Assembly: GCA_016935615.1 (NCBI GenBank)
Contig: JAFGQO010000011.1
Location: 1-53,021 of the forward strand
Origin: Bacteroidales bacterium
Lineage (GTDB): Bacteria; Bacteroidota; Bacteroidia; Bacteroidales; UBA10428
Direction of reading: 5' to 3'
DNA: 53,021 nucleotides
The position numbers and the translations under genes were made by a program. This document shows, piece after piece, positions 18,204 to 27,072 of the stretch (positions within the stretch are counted from its first letter, which is position 1; each line of letters opens with the position of its first letter). The notes beneath the pieces are model-generated. The model saw nothing but the letters and a program-made list of their open reading frames with translations. It did not search any database and was not told where the DNA came from.

Positions 18204-19178
18204 ATGCGAATGCATTGCATATTAACAGGGGACAAAGATATTTATTTCAATCTGGCTTCTGAAGAGTATCTTCTGAAAACCAAAGAAGAAAATTATTTTA
18301 TGCTTTGGCGGTCGGATCCATGCGTTGTAGTGGGAAAACATCAGAATGCAATGGCCGAGATCAGTTATCGTTTTATAAAGGATTATAAAATCCCTGTTGC
18401 AAGACGACTTACCGGAGGAGGAACTGTTTATCATGATGCCGGCAACCTGAACTTCTCATTTATTATGAATGGCGAGAAAGGTAAACTGGTGGATTTCGCA
18501 AGGTATTTTAAACCCGTGATTGAATTTCTTCATTCGAAAAATTTACCGGCCAGACCGGGAACAAAAAACGAGATCCTTGTGAACGGTCTGAAAATCTCAG
18601 GAAACGCTGAACATATCTATAAAAATCGTGTATTGCATCACGGAACATTGCTCTTCAATACAAACCTCGAGCTATTACGAGGTTCTGTTGAAAAAAGAAG
18701 CGGAATATATCTTGATAAAGCAGTTCAGTCCAATCGGTCGGAAGTAGGGAATATTTCGGAATTATTAACTGTCAATATGGATATTGATCGTTTTATAATG
18801 GACTTTTATCATTTCATAAAAGAGTATTATACAAATACTTGTGACTATCAATATACAAAACAGGAAAGAGAAAAAATCATTGCACTTAGAAATAGCAAAT
18901 ATTCTACATGGGAATGGATTTTTGGATATTCTCCGGACTTTGAAATACAGAAGACTATAAATTATAAAACAATAAAACTGAAATTGAATTTAAAAATCAG
19001 GAATGGAATTGTTCAGGAAGCTGAACTAATATCAAACGCGATTAAGGAATTGGAAGAAAACTTCCCAAAAGAGCTGACTGGGATCAGATATGACTATAAG
19101 ATTATTGAAGAAGCTTTAAACAAAATGCAATTGAAAACAACCGGCATTATTGAGTCAATTTTACAAAATATATTTTGA
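18204..19178 (+). CDS. lplA: Lipoate--protein ligase A
   Basis: Activates lipoate (or octanoate) with ATP and attaches it to a lysine of E2 and glycine-cleavage H proteins. The 324-residue protein has the LplA catalytic domain with RRLTGGGTVYHDAGNLNFSF (the R-R-x-x-G-G-G-x-V-x-H-D signature) and SGNAEHIYKNRVLHHGTLL, plus a C-terminal accessory domain (about 235-324, KYSTWEWIFGYSPDFEI) found in full-length ligases. The start could also be the ATG two codons in. It lies alone between divergent pepT and a convergent gene, so it is probably monocistronic. Confidence 0.93.
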   Translation: MRMHCILTGDKDIYFNLASEEYLLKTKEENYFMLWRSDPCVVVGKHQNAMAEISYRFIKDYKIPVARRLTGGGTVYHDAGNLNFSFIMNGEKGKLVDFARYFKPVIEFLHSKNLPARPGTKNEILVNGLKISGNAEHIYKNRVLHHGTLLFNTNLELLRGSVEKRSGIYLDKAVQSNRSEVGNISELLTVNMDIDRFIMDFYHFIKEYYTNTCDYQYTKQEREKIIALRNSKYSTWEWIFGYSPDFEIQKTINYKTIKLKLNLKIRNGIVQEAELISNAIKELEENFPKELTGIRYDYKIIEEALNKMQLKTTGIIESILQNIF

Positions 19179-19208
19179 AAAAAAGGAGTCAAAATAAACT
19201 GGCTCCTT
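19174..19208 (-). terminator. Terminator for the leftward secreted-protein gene
   Basis: A 9-bp stem with one G-T pair (19183-19191 with 19200-19208, loop of 8) is followed, on the minus strand, by a run of T residues. It lies 20 bp past the stop of the gene at 19228. On the plus strand there is no T tract directly after the stem, so it would be weak for lplA. Confidence 0.7.
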
Positions 19209-19227
19209 AAGTTCCTGATCTCTGTTT

Positions 19228-19815
19228 TTACAGTACTACATTGCCGTCAATCAGATCCTCATCCACATATTCCTCCTCCAGTGGTTCTGTTCCATACACA
19301 ATACCTTCGATATAATATCCGGGATATTCTCCATAACCTCCTGTGGCTTGTCTCTTTGTTACAAGCACAACGATACCCTTCATCGAAGCAGCTTTTTTCT
19401 GCAGACGGATGGTAGCATTCTTTTTTGCTGCTTTCGGACTGCGTGAACTTGCCGGCGATTTGGCACTAATTTTTCCTCGTTTGTACAATTCTGCTACTTC
19501 TCTGCGGTCTTCGGTCAGCCAGACAGCTTCCCATGAATAGTCGTCAACCATTTCAAAAACAGGCTTGTTGTATTCTTCAATGCGACCATTTTTATAAATT
19601 ATTTTGTGAATCTGTTTACGTTCCATAGTATATGTTTCAGGTGAACCCGGAACAAGAAAACTCACATAATTCTGAGTAACTTTCACAACATCAACAGGCA
19701 TCACCTTTCCTTCAATTTTAAAAATAGTATCCAAGGTTGCTTGGCCAAATGTTTCTGATGCAAAGCCCAAAGCTAATGATACCATAAGACTGAAAAGAAT
19801 TTTTGTTTTTATCAT
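19228..19815 (-). CDS. Small secreted protein of unknown function
   Basis: A 195-residue protein with a signal peptide (1-24, cleavage likely after ETFGQA). The region 28-85 (DTIFKIEGKVMPVDVVKV onward, with YTMERKQIHKIIYKNGRIEEY) looks like a small beta-barrel that recurs in Bacteroidota secreted proteins of unknown role. The middle is basic and low in complexity (SPASSRSPKAAKKN); the C-terminus is acidic. A -7-like box TAACTTTG lies upstream on the minus strand at 19909-19902. No catalytic motif is seen. Confidence 0.75.
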   Translation of the reverse strand: MIKTKILFSLMVSLALGFASETFGQATLDTIFKIEGKVMPVDVVKVTQNYVSFLVPGSPETYTMERKQIHKIIYKNGRIEEYNKPVFEMVDDYSWEAVWLTEDRREVAELYKRGKISAKSPASSRSPKAAKKNATIRLQKKAASMKGIVVLVTKRQATGGYGEYPGYYIEGIVYGTEPLEEEYVDEDLIDGNVVL

Positions 19816-20073
19816 GATGATTAATTTTGAATAGTTACTGCTAATAAATCAACTACTGTGCCAATTTTTTCTGTTCGTATTTTAACTCGAGATCATATAC
19901 GCAAAGTTATAAACTTGGTTTGTTCAGACACGAATTATTTTCTCACAATTCCACGAATGCACAAAAAACTTTAATAAAAACAAATGAGAATAATACATTT
20001 GTATGGCAGGAATATTGAATGATTCAATTTTGCAATGCTTGTTAAATTGCTTAAAGTCAAACATTTATATTAT

Positions 20074-20883
20074 ATGAAAGATACTCTTTCGGATTTTGAA
20101 TTGAACCTCTTTCCTTCACATAAGATATTCAATACAATGGGATATTCAAAAGATCAGGAAGGGATAGCGAAAAGATATATTTCTGAAAAAAAAGGTTGGG
20201 ACTTACATTTGTCCAATACCAGGAAATTTATTATTGAGTGTCTGGAAGAAAATGCACCGAAAAAAGTTTCGATTCTTGGAAGCGGTTGGCTGTTGGATAT
20301 ACCTGCAGAATATTTAATGAATAATTGTAAGGAAGTAGTATTTTATGATATCAGGCATCCAAGGCAGATCCTTCATAAATATAGAGATCATTCTGTTTTT
20401 CGTTTTGTGAAAATGGATCTGACAGGAGGTATTATAGATTATATATACAGGCAAAGAGAGATTACGGAAAATGAACTTACCATCCTGGAGGAATTGCTGG
20501 CAAAACAACGGAACTTTCTGCCTTTTAATACAGATTTTATTGTATCGGTGAATATTCTTAATCAACTGGATATTCTGATTGTCGATTATTTGAAATTGAA
20601 AAAGAAATTCATTGACAAGAAGAGTATTATTCAATTAAGATCGATGATTCAGGAAAATCATGTGAAACTTTTAAAAACAGGACCATCCTGTATGATTACT
20701 GATTATGAGGAAATTCATTTCAAAGAAGAAATGATTTTACAAAAGAATTCTTTGCTTTATTGTGAGATCCCGGAGAATATGATTGCAAAGAAATGGGTAT
20801 GGGATTTTGATTTAAACAAGCAATACAAGCAGGGATATAATACAAGAATGAATGTAATGGCAGTTAAGTTTTACATTGTATGA
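20074..20883 (+). CDS. Methyltransferase-like (Rossmann) protein
   Basis: A protein of about 269 residues with a glycine-rich nucleotide-binding turn (KKVSILGSGWLLDIPAE), an acidic residue after the next strand (VVFYDIRHP) and a VKMDLTGG segment, the order seen in class I SAM-dependent methyltransferases. The NPPY-type substrate motif of DNA amino-methyltransferases is not visible, so substrate is open. The ATG at 20074 (MKDTLSDFELN) is favoured; an in-frame ATG at 20035 would add 13 residues. The stop overlaps the MutS-like gene start by 4 bp (ATGA), indicating translational coupling. No membrane helix. Confidence 0.6.
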   Translation: MKDTLSDFELNLFPSHKIFNTMGYSKDQEGIAKRYISEKKGWDLHLSNTRKFIIECLEENAPKKVSILGSGWLLDIPAEYLMNNCKEVVFYDIRHPRQILHKYRDHSVFRFVKMDLTGGIIDYIYRQREITENELTILEELLAKQRNFLPFNTDFIVSVNILNQLDILIVDYLKLKKKFIDKKSIIQLRSMIQENHVKLLKTGPSCMITDYEEIHFKEEMILQKNSLLYCEIPENMIAKKWVWDFDLNKQYKQGYNTRMNVMAVKFYIV

Positions 20884-22676
20884 TTGATATTCGGAGATTT
20901 TACAGGAATAAGCTGGTTCAGCTTCAGGAAATCAGAAAACTGGAAAAGAGAAGACTCAAACTATTTGCATTTACAAGGCTTATCCTGTTTGTACTGGTCG
21001 TACTTGCAATTTTTGTTATTGTCCCGAAATCGATCTCAGCAGGATTGAGCATTGTTATATCCTGTCTGGTATTGTTTCTGATCACTGTAAAGGCATATAA
21101 CAATCAAAATGAGAAGTATAAACATACACAGGCGCTGATTACCGTAAATACAAATGAGATCAGCGCGATAGATCATGATTATTCGGTGTTTGAATCCGGA
21201 GACAATTTCATTGACCATGAACATCCGTACAGTTATGATATGGATCTTTTTGGTACCGGATCATTGTACCAGTATTTGAATCGCACAGTGACTTTTAAAG
21301 GGAAAGAGTTACTGGCTTCTTTGCTAATTAAAGAGACTCTTGAATCGGAAACGATTGTCAGCAGACAGAAAGCAGTTAACGAACTAAGCTCAATGATTGA
21401 CCTGTTGCAGAATTTCAGGGCTGCCGGGTCATTCCAAAAAGATGAATCCTCAGATGTTGAGTTGCTAAAAGAATGGATAAATAAACCTGTTCAATATCTG
21501 TCCAACAAACTTATGATTTTTATTGCCCGGGTATTTCCGGTAGTTTTATGCATTTGCATTGTTCTGTCATTTTTTTTACCTGTTTTCAGGAGCATATCCA
21601 TTTTACTGTTTCTGACAAATTTGCTTATTGTTGGGACTAAACTCACCTTGAATTCAAGGGAGCACGGGTTGATCAGCAAACATTTGAGAACCTTAAGAAA
21701 ATATGCTGTACTTTTCTCAATTATTGAAAAAGTTAACTATAAAGGACAGAAGCTCAATGTACTTTATGATATTCTTATATCAGGTTCAAATTCTGCATCC
21801 AAATCCATTCTGAATTTATCGCAAATCATATCTGCTTTCGATAATCGGTTGAATATTCTTGCTGCCATCTTTCTTGAAGGGATTTTATTATGGGATATAC
21901 AATGTATGCTGCGACTTGAAAAATGGAGAAAGCAGAAAGGGATATATTTTGAAGAATGGATGGATAAACTTGCCGAATTTGATGCATATACGAGTTTGGC
22001 AACTTTTGCATTCAATCACCCTTCTTATGTCTACCCTGAAATTTCAATGACCACGATCCTTGAAACAAAAAGCATCGGACATTTTCTAATACCATCCGGT
22101 CAGAGGGTTTGTAATGATTTTAAGATAGCTAAAAAAGGAGAATTCAGGATTATCACCGGAGCCAATATGGCCGGGAAAAGTACTTTTCTGAGAACAATAG
22201 CGACCAATCTGGTTATGGCTATGGCAGGTGCACCTGTATGTGCCGAAAAGCTGATATTTAAGCCTATGATCGTTTTCAGCAGTATGAGAACAAGTGATTC
22301 TCTGAATAAAAATGAATCTTATTTTTATGCTGAGTTGAAGCGATTGAAAGAGATGCTTGACAGGTTGAAGAAAGGAGATGATCTTTTTATTATTCTGGAT
22401 GAAATATTAAAGGGCACAAATTCCCTCGACAAACAAAAAGGTTCCCGATCGGCATTGAAACAAATACTAAAATACAAGGGAACAGGAATTATTGCAACAC
22501 ACGATCTCGCGCTGGCAGGTATTGAAAGTGAGTTTCCCGGACAAGTGAAAAACCTGTGTTTCGAAATAGAGATTGATAATACCTGTATTTCTTTTGATTA
22601 TAGATTGAGAAAGGGCATCACAACCAAAATGAATGCTTCTCTGCTCATGCAACAAATGGGGATTCTGGAAGAATAG
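20880..22676 (+). CDS. Membrane-anchored MutS-like ATPase
   Basis: A 598-residue protein. Four hydrophobic helices occur in two hairpins, about 28-49 with 52-70 and 211-232 with 235-253. Between and after them lie a MutS core/lever-like region (PYSYDMDLFGTGSLYQYLNR) and a complete MutS domain V ATPase: Walker A GANMAGKST (427-435), the SYFYAELKRLKEM segment, Walker B FIILDEILKGTNS, and ATHDLAL. The mismatch-reading domain I and connector domain II of MutS1 are absent, so this is not the canonical mismatch-repair protein. It resembles a Bacteroidota/Firmicutes subfamily whose role is not established. It is coupled to the methyltransferase-like gene upstream and ends 9 bp before a convergent gene. 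Confidence 0.82.
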   Translation: MIDIRRFYRNKLVQLQEIRKLEKRRLKLFAFTRLILFVLVVLAIFVIVPKSISAGLSIVISCLVLFLITVKAYNNQNEKYKHTQALITVNTNEISAIDHDYSVFESGDNFIDHEHPYSYDMDLFGTGSLYQYLNRTVTFKGKELLASLLIKETLESETIVSRQKAVNELSSMIDLLQNFRAAGSFQKDESSDVELLKEWINKPVQYLSNKLMIFIARVFPVVLCICIVLSFFLPVFRSISILLFLTNLLIVGTKLTLNSREHGLISKHLRTLRKYAVLFSIIEKVNYKGQKLNVLYDILISGSNSASKSILNLSQIISAFDNRLNILAAIFLEGILLWDIQCMLRLEKWRKQKGIYFEEWMDKLAEFDAYTSLATFAFNHPSYVYPEISMTTILETKSIGHFLIPSGQRVCNDFKIAKKGEFRIITGANMAGKSTFLRTIATNLVMAMAGAPVCAEKLIFKPMIVFSSMRTSDSLNKNESYFYAELKRLKEMLDRLKKGDDLFIILDEILKGTNSLDKQKGSRSALKQILKYKGTGIIATHDLALAGIESEFPGQVKNLCFEIEIDNTCISFDYRLRKGITTKMNASLLMQQMGILEE

Positions 22677-22685
22677 AATATCAGA

Positions 22686-23588
22686 TCATTGTTTCTTTTT
22701 GCCGTAAATTATCAGGATCGCCACAGCAATAAGGATCATACCCAAAATAGTGTACCATCGTGGTTGCTCACCGGCAATGATTAACCAGCTAAGTATTGCA
22801 CCAAGAACTGGGATAATAAATTTCCATACGTTTATTTCCGACACTTTTACTTCGGGACGATGCAATACAACAAACCAAAGAGAAAAGGCCGCTGCTGAAA
22901 GAAAACTCAGCCAGCCAAGGGAAATATAGTAAGGAAGAGGCTTGTGTGTGAATGTAGATTCCTCGAAGAGGAAGGACAGGATAAGAATGATTGCACCTCC
23001 CATAAAGATCTGAAGTGCATTCAAAAAAACAGGTGAAATGTTTACCTTGTTTTTTGATACCAGGATATTCCCGTAGCTGCCGGCTATATTGCCGGTAACC
23101 AACAGCACAATGCCTGCGATCACACTCCCGTGTCCCGGTATATTTCGATCTTTGACAAGAGCGAGAAGTACAATGCCTGAAAAACCGATAAGCAAAGCAA
23201 TGATTTTTCTTATTGTCAAAGGATCTTTACCTGTTGTAAAGTGTGCCAGCAGGGCAACAAAAAGCGGACTTCCGCCCACAATAATTGCCGCTACTGCTGC
23301 CGGTGTTTTATTGATCCCCAGATAAAAAAAAGTGTAGAGAATGGCCGTTTGAAAAAGACTTATCCATAGTATTTTATCAAAATTTTTTCCTGCAATTCGG
23401 ATATCAGAAGCAATATTTCTGCAAAACGGAAAAATCATCAGTCCGGATATCATAAACCGTAAACCGGCAAATTGCAGCGGACTTGAATATTGCAGTCCGA
23501 TCTTTATTCCTGCAAATGCTGTTGACCAGAGAAGGCATGCCAGAATAGCCAAGAAAATACTACTGCTTTGAAAGGAGGTTCTAACCAT
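22686..23588 (-). CDS. EamA/DMT-family transporter
   Basis: A 300-residue inner-membrane protein with ten predicted helices in two EamA repeats (about 10-140 and 155-297). The first repeat shows LACLLWSTAFAGIKIGLQY, typical of the drug/metabolite transporter superfamily; the second begins VIAGIVLLVTGNIAGSYG. Members export amino acids, nucleosides or other metabolites; nothing here fixes the substrate. It is leftward, convergent with the MutS-like gene, and has its own 382-bp upstream spacer. Confidence 0.9.
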   Translation of the reverse strand: MVRTSFQSSSIFLAILACLLWSTAFAGIKIGLQYSSPLQFAGLRFMISGLMIFPFCRNIASDIRIAGKNFDKILWISLFQTAILYTFFYLGINKTPAAVAAIIVGGSPLFVALLAHFTTGKDPLTIRKIIALLIGFSGIVLLALVKDRNIPGHGSVIAGIVLLVTGNIAGSYGNILVSKNKVNISPVFLNALQIFMGGAIILILSFLFEESTFTHKPLPYYISLGWLSFLSAAAFSLWFVVLHRPEVKVSEINVWKFIIPVLGAILSWLIIAGEQPRWYTILGMILIAVAILIIYGKKKQ

Positions 23589-23970
23589 GTAAACCTATTT
23601 GTATTGAATTTGCAAATGTATACAGATTGAATGAGAAAAGAACAGACAATTCGGCTTCTTTCCTGCAGAATGCAATATGTCTTTGATTGAAGTGGCATTT
23701 GTAAGGATTTTTATGAATTCCAGGGTCTTTTGCAACCTATACATATATCATCTGTCTTTTCTGCAAACCGGATCTCAAATTCCCATAAAATCAAAACCAT
23801 GAATTTATATATTCCGGTTATTTGCGTCAGGGAGAGTATTTGAAATGCCTAATAATGAAAACAAACATCAGAAAAGAACATAACGGATTATAATTTACAA
23901 ATGTCTTTTCGTAAAAAAACGAATTTATGTTTTAATACCTCTATGGCTTGCTGCGAGTCAGTTCATTGCA
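23589..23970. other. Gene-free spacer between two leftward membrane genes
   Basis: 382 bp without a credible reading frame. It contains a short TTCGT/ACGAA hairpin near 23907-23921 and, at its right end, the partial repeat copy annotated at 23935-23966. No clear promoter for the EamA gene was recognised. Confidence 0.6.
23935..23966. repeat. Partial copy of the pepT-end repeat
   Basis: ATACCTC, then GCTTGCTGCGAG and CAGTTCATT, matches 16889-16920 with a few differences. As there, it abuts the 3' end of a leftward gene (stop codon at 23971-23973). The complementary left arm of the hairpin is degraded in this copy. Confidence 0.55.
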
Positions 23971-24888
23971 TTAAAAAAGTCTGGGCAGAAACCGCCCGGT
24001 CCGTTTTTGGTATTTCTGGTATTCGGGATATTTTGCAGCAGAGATCTTTTCACTAAATGAGGAGCTTCCGAAGAATAACAATACAAGTAAAACAGATCCT
24101 GCCAGTGACCAGTTCAGCCATTGTCCTGTGGCAGCCACACTGAACAGATAAAAACTGATCCAGATAGCCTGTTCGGCTGTGTAATTCGGATGTCTGCTAT
24201 ATTTCCATAATCCGGCAGTAAGAAATCCATTCGCATAATTTCCTGTTAGTTTTTCTTTTGAATCAATGCGTTTGTATTTTTCTTTTTGGAAATTATATTG
24301 TTGCTGATCAGCAATGGTTTCAATGATTATAAAGCCAATCATTAAAACAGCAGCAAGAAGGTCAATCCAGTTCAATGATGATTCCTTTTGATGAATAACA
24401 AAAAGAGCGGGTAAACTGATCAGTAACAGAAGTGTGTTCTGGTATAGTGATATAAAGAACAGATTAAAAATACCCCACCGAAAACGACCTTTTAAGAGAG
24501 GAATCTCTCTGAGCACTTCCCATCTGTAATCCTCTTCTCCCCGCCAGGGCAAGATATTGTATCCTCCCCTCCGGTTAAAATTGTAACTCAACCTGACACC
24601 CCAAAAAATTACCAGTATGCCCATAAGAAGCATACGGATACTTAATCCTCCATGAAATACAAAGTACCAGACATAAATTACAGGAGTTATGCTCCACAAT
24701 TTGTCAACCTGGCTGTAATTTTTGCTCAGTTCACTTACTAAAAAACAAAGGAGTGAGATCACCAGCATAATTATAGCAGAAGATTTCAGAAGTTCCCACT
24801 GCAAATCTGTAAACGATATATCGCTATATATTGCTATCAGTGGGACAATCATAAGAGTGATGATCAGAAATAATATTGTACGAAGCAT
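23971..24888 (-). CDS. DUF1295 / steroid 5-alpha-reductase-like membrane protein
   Basis: A 305-residue protein with about eight membrane helices. The C-terminal half carries the family signature GLWKYSRHPNYTAEQAIWIS and the terminal YQKYQKRTGRFLPRLF, shared with DUF1295 proteins, steroid 5-alpha-reductases and isoprenylcysteine methyltransferases; the conserved R-H-P-N-Y cluster contacts the NADPH or SAM cofactor in those relatives. A lipid-modifying reductase or methyltransferase in the inner membrane is likely, substrate unknown. Leftward, with a repeat at its 3' end. Confidence 0.88.
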   Translation of the reverse strand: MLRTILFLIITLMIVPLIAIYSDISFTDLQWELLKSSAIIMLVISLLCFLVSELSKNYSQVDKLWSITPVIYVWYFVFHGGLSIRMLLMGILVIFWGVRLSYNFNRRGGYNILPWRGEEDYRWEVLREIPLLKGRFRWGIFNLFFISLYQNTLLLLISLPALFVIHQKESSLNWIDLLAAVLMIGFIIIETIADQQQYNFQKEKYKRIDSKEKLTGNYANGFLTAGLWKYSRHPNYTAEQAIWISFYLFSVAATGQWLNWSLAGSVLLVLLFFGSSSFSEKISAAKYPEYQKYQKRTGRFLPRLF

Positions 24889-24999
24889 AGGATATAAGTT
24901 ATATTATCACAATAATACAGATTTTTCTTTTCGAAATGGATCTTTGGACATGAAATCCTTATCTGTTAAAGTTCATAACAAGAGGGGAGTGAAAATAAT

Positions 25000-25027
25000 C
25001 CGGAGACGGAGGTCCGGAGTCGGAAGT
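25000..25027. repeat. 14-bp tandem duplication
   Basis: CCGGAGACGGAGGT is followed directly by CCGGAGTCGGAAGT, two mismatches apart. It is much richer in G than its surroundings. Confidence 0.7.
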
Positions 25028-25067
25028 CCAAAGAAGTTGGTTATTTGTTCAATCGTATAATTGACTT

Positions 25068-25115
25068 CCCTGCCTGCCGGCAGGCAGGGTCGAACTTTCC
25101 CGATTTTCATCGGGA
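25068..25115. repeat. Perfect 22-bp palindrome plus adjacent hairpin
   Basis: 25068-25089 is a perfect palindrome (CCCTGCCTGCC and its complement, no loop). Eight bases on, TCCCGAT (25098-25104) pairs with ATCGGGA (25109-25115) around a 4-nt loop. Neither is followed by a T tract, so they are not simple terminators; GGCAGG/CCTGCC palindromes of this kind look like dispersed intergenic repeats. Confidence 0.6.
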
Positions 25116-25140
25116 TAGGTTGTTTCGCTGTTGAGAAGGG

Positions 25141-25172
25141 TTAGAATCAGAAACTTCGTTTTACTATATTTG
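25141..25172 (+). promoter_or_regulatory. Possible promoter of the symporter gene
   Basis: TATATTTG (25165-25172) fits the Bacteroidota -7 box TAnnTTTG exactly; TTAG (25141-25144) is one mismatch from the -33 box TTTG, with a 20-bp spacer. Transcription would start near 25178, about 18 nt before the ATG at 25196. Confidence 0.4.
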
Positions 25173-25195
25173 GCATCCTAACATAATTTTTCGTG

Positions 25196-26902
25196 ATGCA
25201 AGAGATCAATGATTTTCTATTAACAATAGACAACTATATCGGAGGATCACCTGCTTTTGTCATTTTACTGCTTGGCACGGGAATCATTTTTACGCTATAC
25301 CTTGGTTTTCCGCAAATACGATATTTCAGGCATGCAATACGTGTTGTAAGCGGTAAATATGACAGAAAGGGAGCCAAGGGGGATACTACTCATTTTCAGG
25401 CATTATCAACAGCGTTATCGGGTACTGTAGGTACGGGGAATATTGCAGGTGTAGCTCTGGCAATTTTTCTTGGTGGTCCTGCGGCTTTGTTCTGGATGCT
25501 CGTAACCGCTTTCCTGGGGATGACCACAAAATTTGTTGAAGTATTGCTGTCGCATAAATACAGGGAAACTGATGAACATGGGAAAATAGCCGGTGGGCCA
25601 ATGTATTATATGAAAAACCGCTTAAACATAAAACTTCGCAATGGAAAAAAGGTTAAGACAGGGTATTGGTTGGGCGGCATATTTGCCGTTTCTACTGTAT
25701 TTTGTTCATTCGGTACAGGGAATCTGCCACAGATAAACAGTATCAGCAATGTAATGTTTTCTGCATTCGGGATTAATCATATGGTCACAGGCGGAATACT
25801 GGCCGTATTACTTGGTATGGTAATTATCGGGGGAATAAAACGGATTGCCAGAGTTACATCCCGGCTGGTACCTGCCATGGCAATTGTTTATTTTATTGGT
25901 GCCATATCTGTTCTGATCACAAACTACCAGCACATTTTGCCTGCTCTGGCTTCCATATTTACGGATGTGTTTACCGGAACTGCTGCTACCGGAGGATTTT
26001 TAGGGGCCAGTATAAAATTTGCTATGGACAGAGGAGTGAACAGAGGCTTGTTTTCGAATGAAGCCGGACAGGGATCTGCTCCCATTGCTCATGCCACAGC
26101 CCGGGCAAACGAACCTGTGTCGGAGGGAATGGTAGCCATACTGGGTCCTTTCATAGATACCATTATTATATGTACTCTTACTGGTCTTACAATACTCACT
26201 TCGGGTGTATGGACTGAAAAATATAAAAATCTGTTTCAGCCTGCCGATACGGTTATACTGGAAGGAATTTACAATGAAACAAGCAAAGAAGACAGACAAA
26301 AGATCATGACTTTCATCAGTGATGAAGAAAGCCACAAAGTAGAAAAATTCACCGGAGAACTGACAGTGGAAGAAGGAAAGATACTGAATGACGTTACTGT
26401 GATCAATTCCAGGTCCATTGCCGAAGATGTTTTCGTGATGACGGAAGATGAAAAAGTATATAGCGGAAAGCTATTGTGTGAAGAAGGCAATCCGGACATT
26501 CTGTCTGAGAATGTCCACCTCAGCGGGCGATCGCTATTGCATAGTGCTCCGCTTACAGCCATTGCTTTTACCAAGGGACTGTTCGGTGAATTCGGGAAAT
26601 ATATTGTGGCCATTGGTTTGCTGTTGTTTGCTTTTTCTACGGCTATATCATGGTCGTATTATGGTGACAGGGCTGTGACTTATCTGTGGAGCACAAAATA
26701 CGTAACACTGTATCGTTTGATTTATGTAGCCGGGTTTTTTATTGCTTCTTTTACAGATACGACAATTGTATGGTCATTTTCCGGAATAACCATAGCCCTG
26801 ATGGCCATTCCCAACCTGATCGGTTTATTACTCCTTCATAAAGAAGTAAAATCAACGATCACCAATTACTGGGAAAAATTCAGAAAAGAGAAGATCGGCT
26901 GA
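25196..26902 (+). CDS. Sodium/proton:alanine symporter, AGCS family
   Basis: An inner-membrane cotransporter that imports alanine or glycine with Na+. Of 568 residues, the N-terminal part has the family core (LSTALSGTVGTGNIAGVALAI, GMTTKFVEVLLSHKYRE, GGPMYYMK) and the C-terminal part the AFSTAISWSYYGDRAVTYLW signature. Usual members are about 450-490 residues; the excess is a hydrophilic block of about 100 residues (about 345-450) inserted between the TSGVW helix and the HSAPLTAIAF helix. The ATG at 25196 is favoured over the GTG one codon upstream. Confidence 0.93.
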   Translation: MQEINDFLLTIDNYIGGSPAFVILLLGTGIIFTLYLGFPQIRYFRHAIRVVSGKYDRKGAKGDTTHFQALSTALSGTVGTGNIAGVALAIFLGGPAALFWMLVTAFLGMTTKFVEVLLSHKYRETDEHGKIAGGPMYYMKNRLNIKLRNGKKVKTGYWLGGIFAVSTVFCSFGTGNLPQINSISNVMFSAFGINHMVTGGILAVLLGMVIIGGIKRIARVTSRLVPAMAIVYFIGAISVLITNYQHILPALASIFTDVFTGTAATGGFLGASIKFAMDRGVNRGLFSNEAGQGSAPIAHATARANEPVSEGMVAILGPFIDTIIICTLTGLTILTSGVWTEKYKNLFQPADTVILEGIYNETSKEDRQKIMTFISDEESHKVEKFTGELTVEEGKILNDVTVINSRSIAEDVFVMTEDEKVYSGKLLCEEGNPDILSENVHLSGRSLLHSAPLTAIAFTKGLFGEFGKYIVAIGLLLFAFSTAISWSYYGDRAVTYLWSTKYVTLYRLIYVAGFFIASFTDTTIVWSFSGITIALMAIPNLIGLLLLHKEVKSTITNYWEKFRKEKIG

Positions 26903-27072
26903 ACCCCTCATACACTCAAGTTCATACTTATGTATCCCAATGCTTTGTTTTAAAGCGACAAAATGCAATGAATACAATATCTGGATTTAACAATATGAAT
27001 AGTTGAAATGCTAAAACAGCATGTCATATTTATTGAAGCACAATTGTTTAACAAGGTTATTTGTAATGAAAA

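Larger units (their letters stand above)
24889..25195. other. Repeat-rich divergent spacer before the AGCS symporter
   Basis: 307 bp between divergent DUF1295 and symporter genes. It contains a 14-bp tandem duplication (25000-25027), a perfect 22-bp palindrome (25068-25089), a 7-bp-stem hairpin (25098-25115) and a possible promoter for the symporter (25141-25172), listed separately. The left third shows no recognisable element. Confidence 0.6.

Noticed and set aside
20880-22676. Canonical mismatch-repair MutS
   Set aside because: Domains I and II and the Phe-x-Glu mismatch motif are absent and four membrane helices are present.
24722-25060. 112-residue plus-strand frame over the DUF1295 start
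   Set aside because: Antisense to a conserved membrane protein and then through a repeat-rich spacer; no protein-like features.
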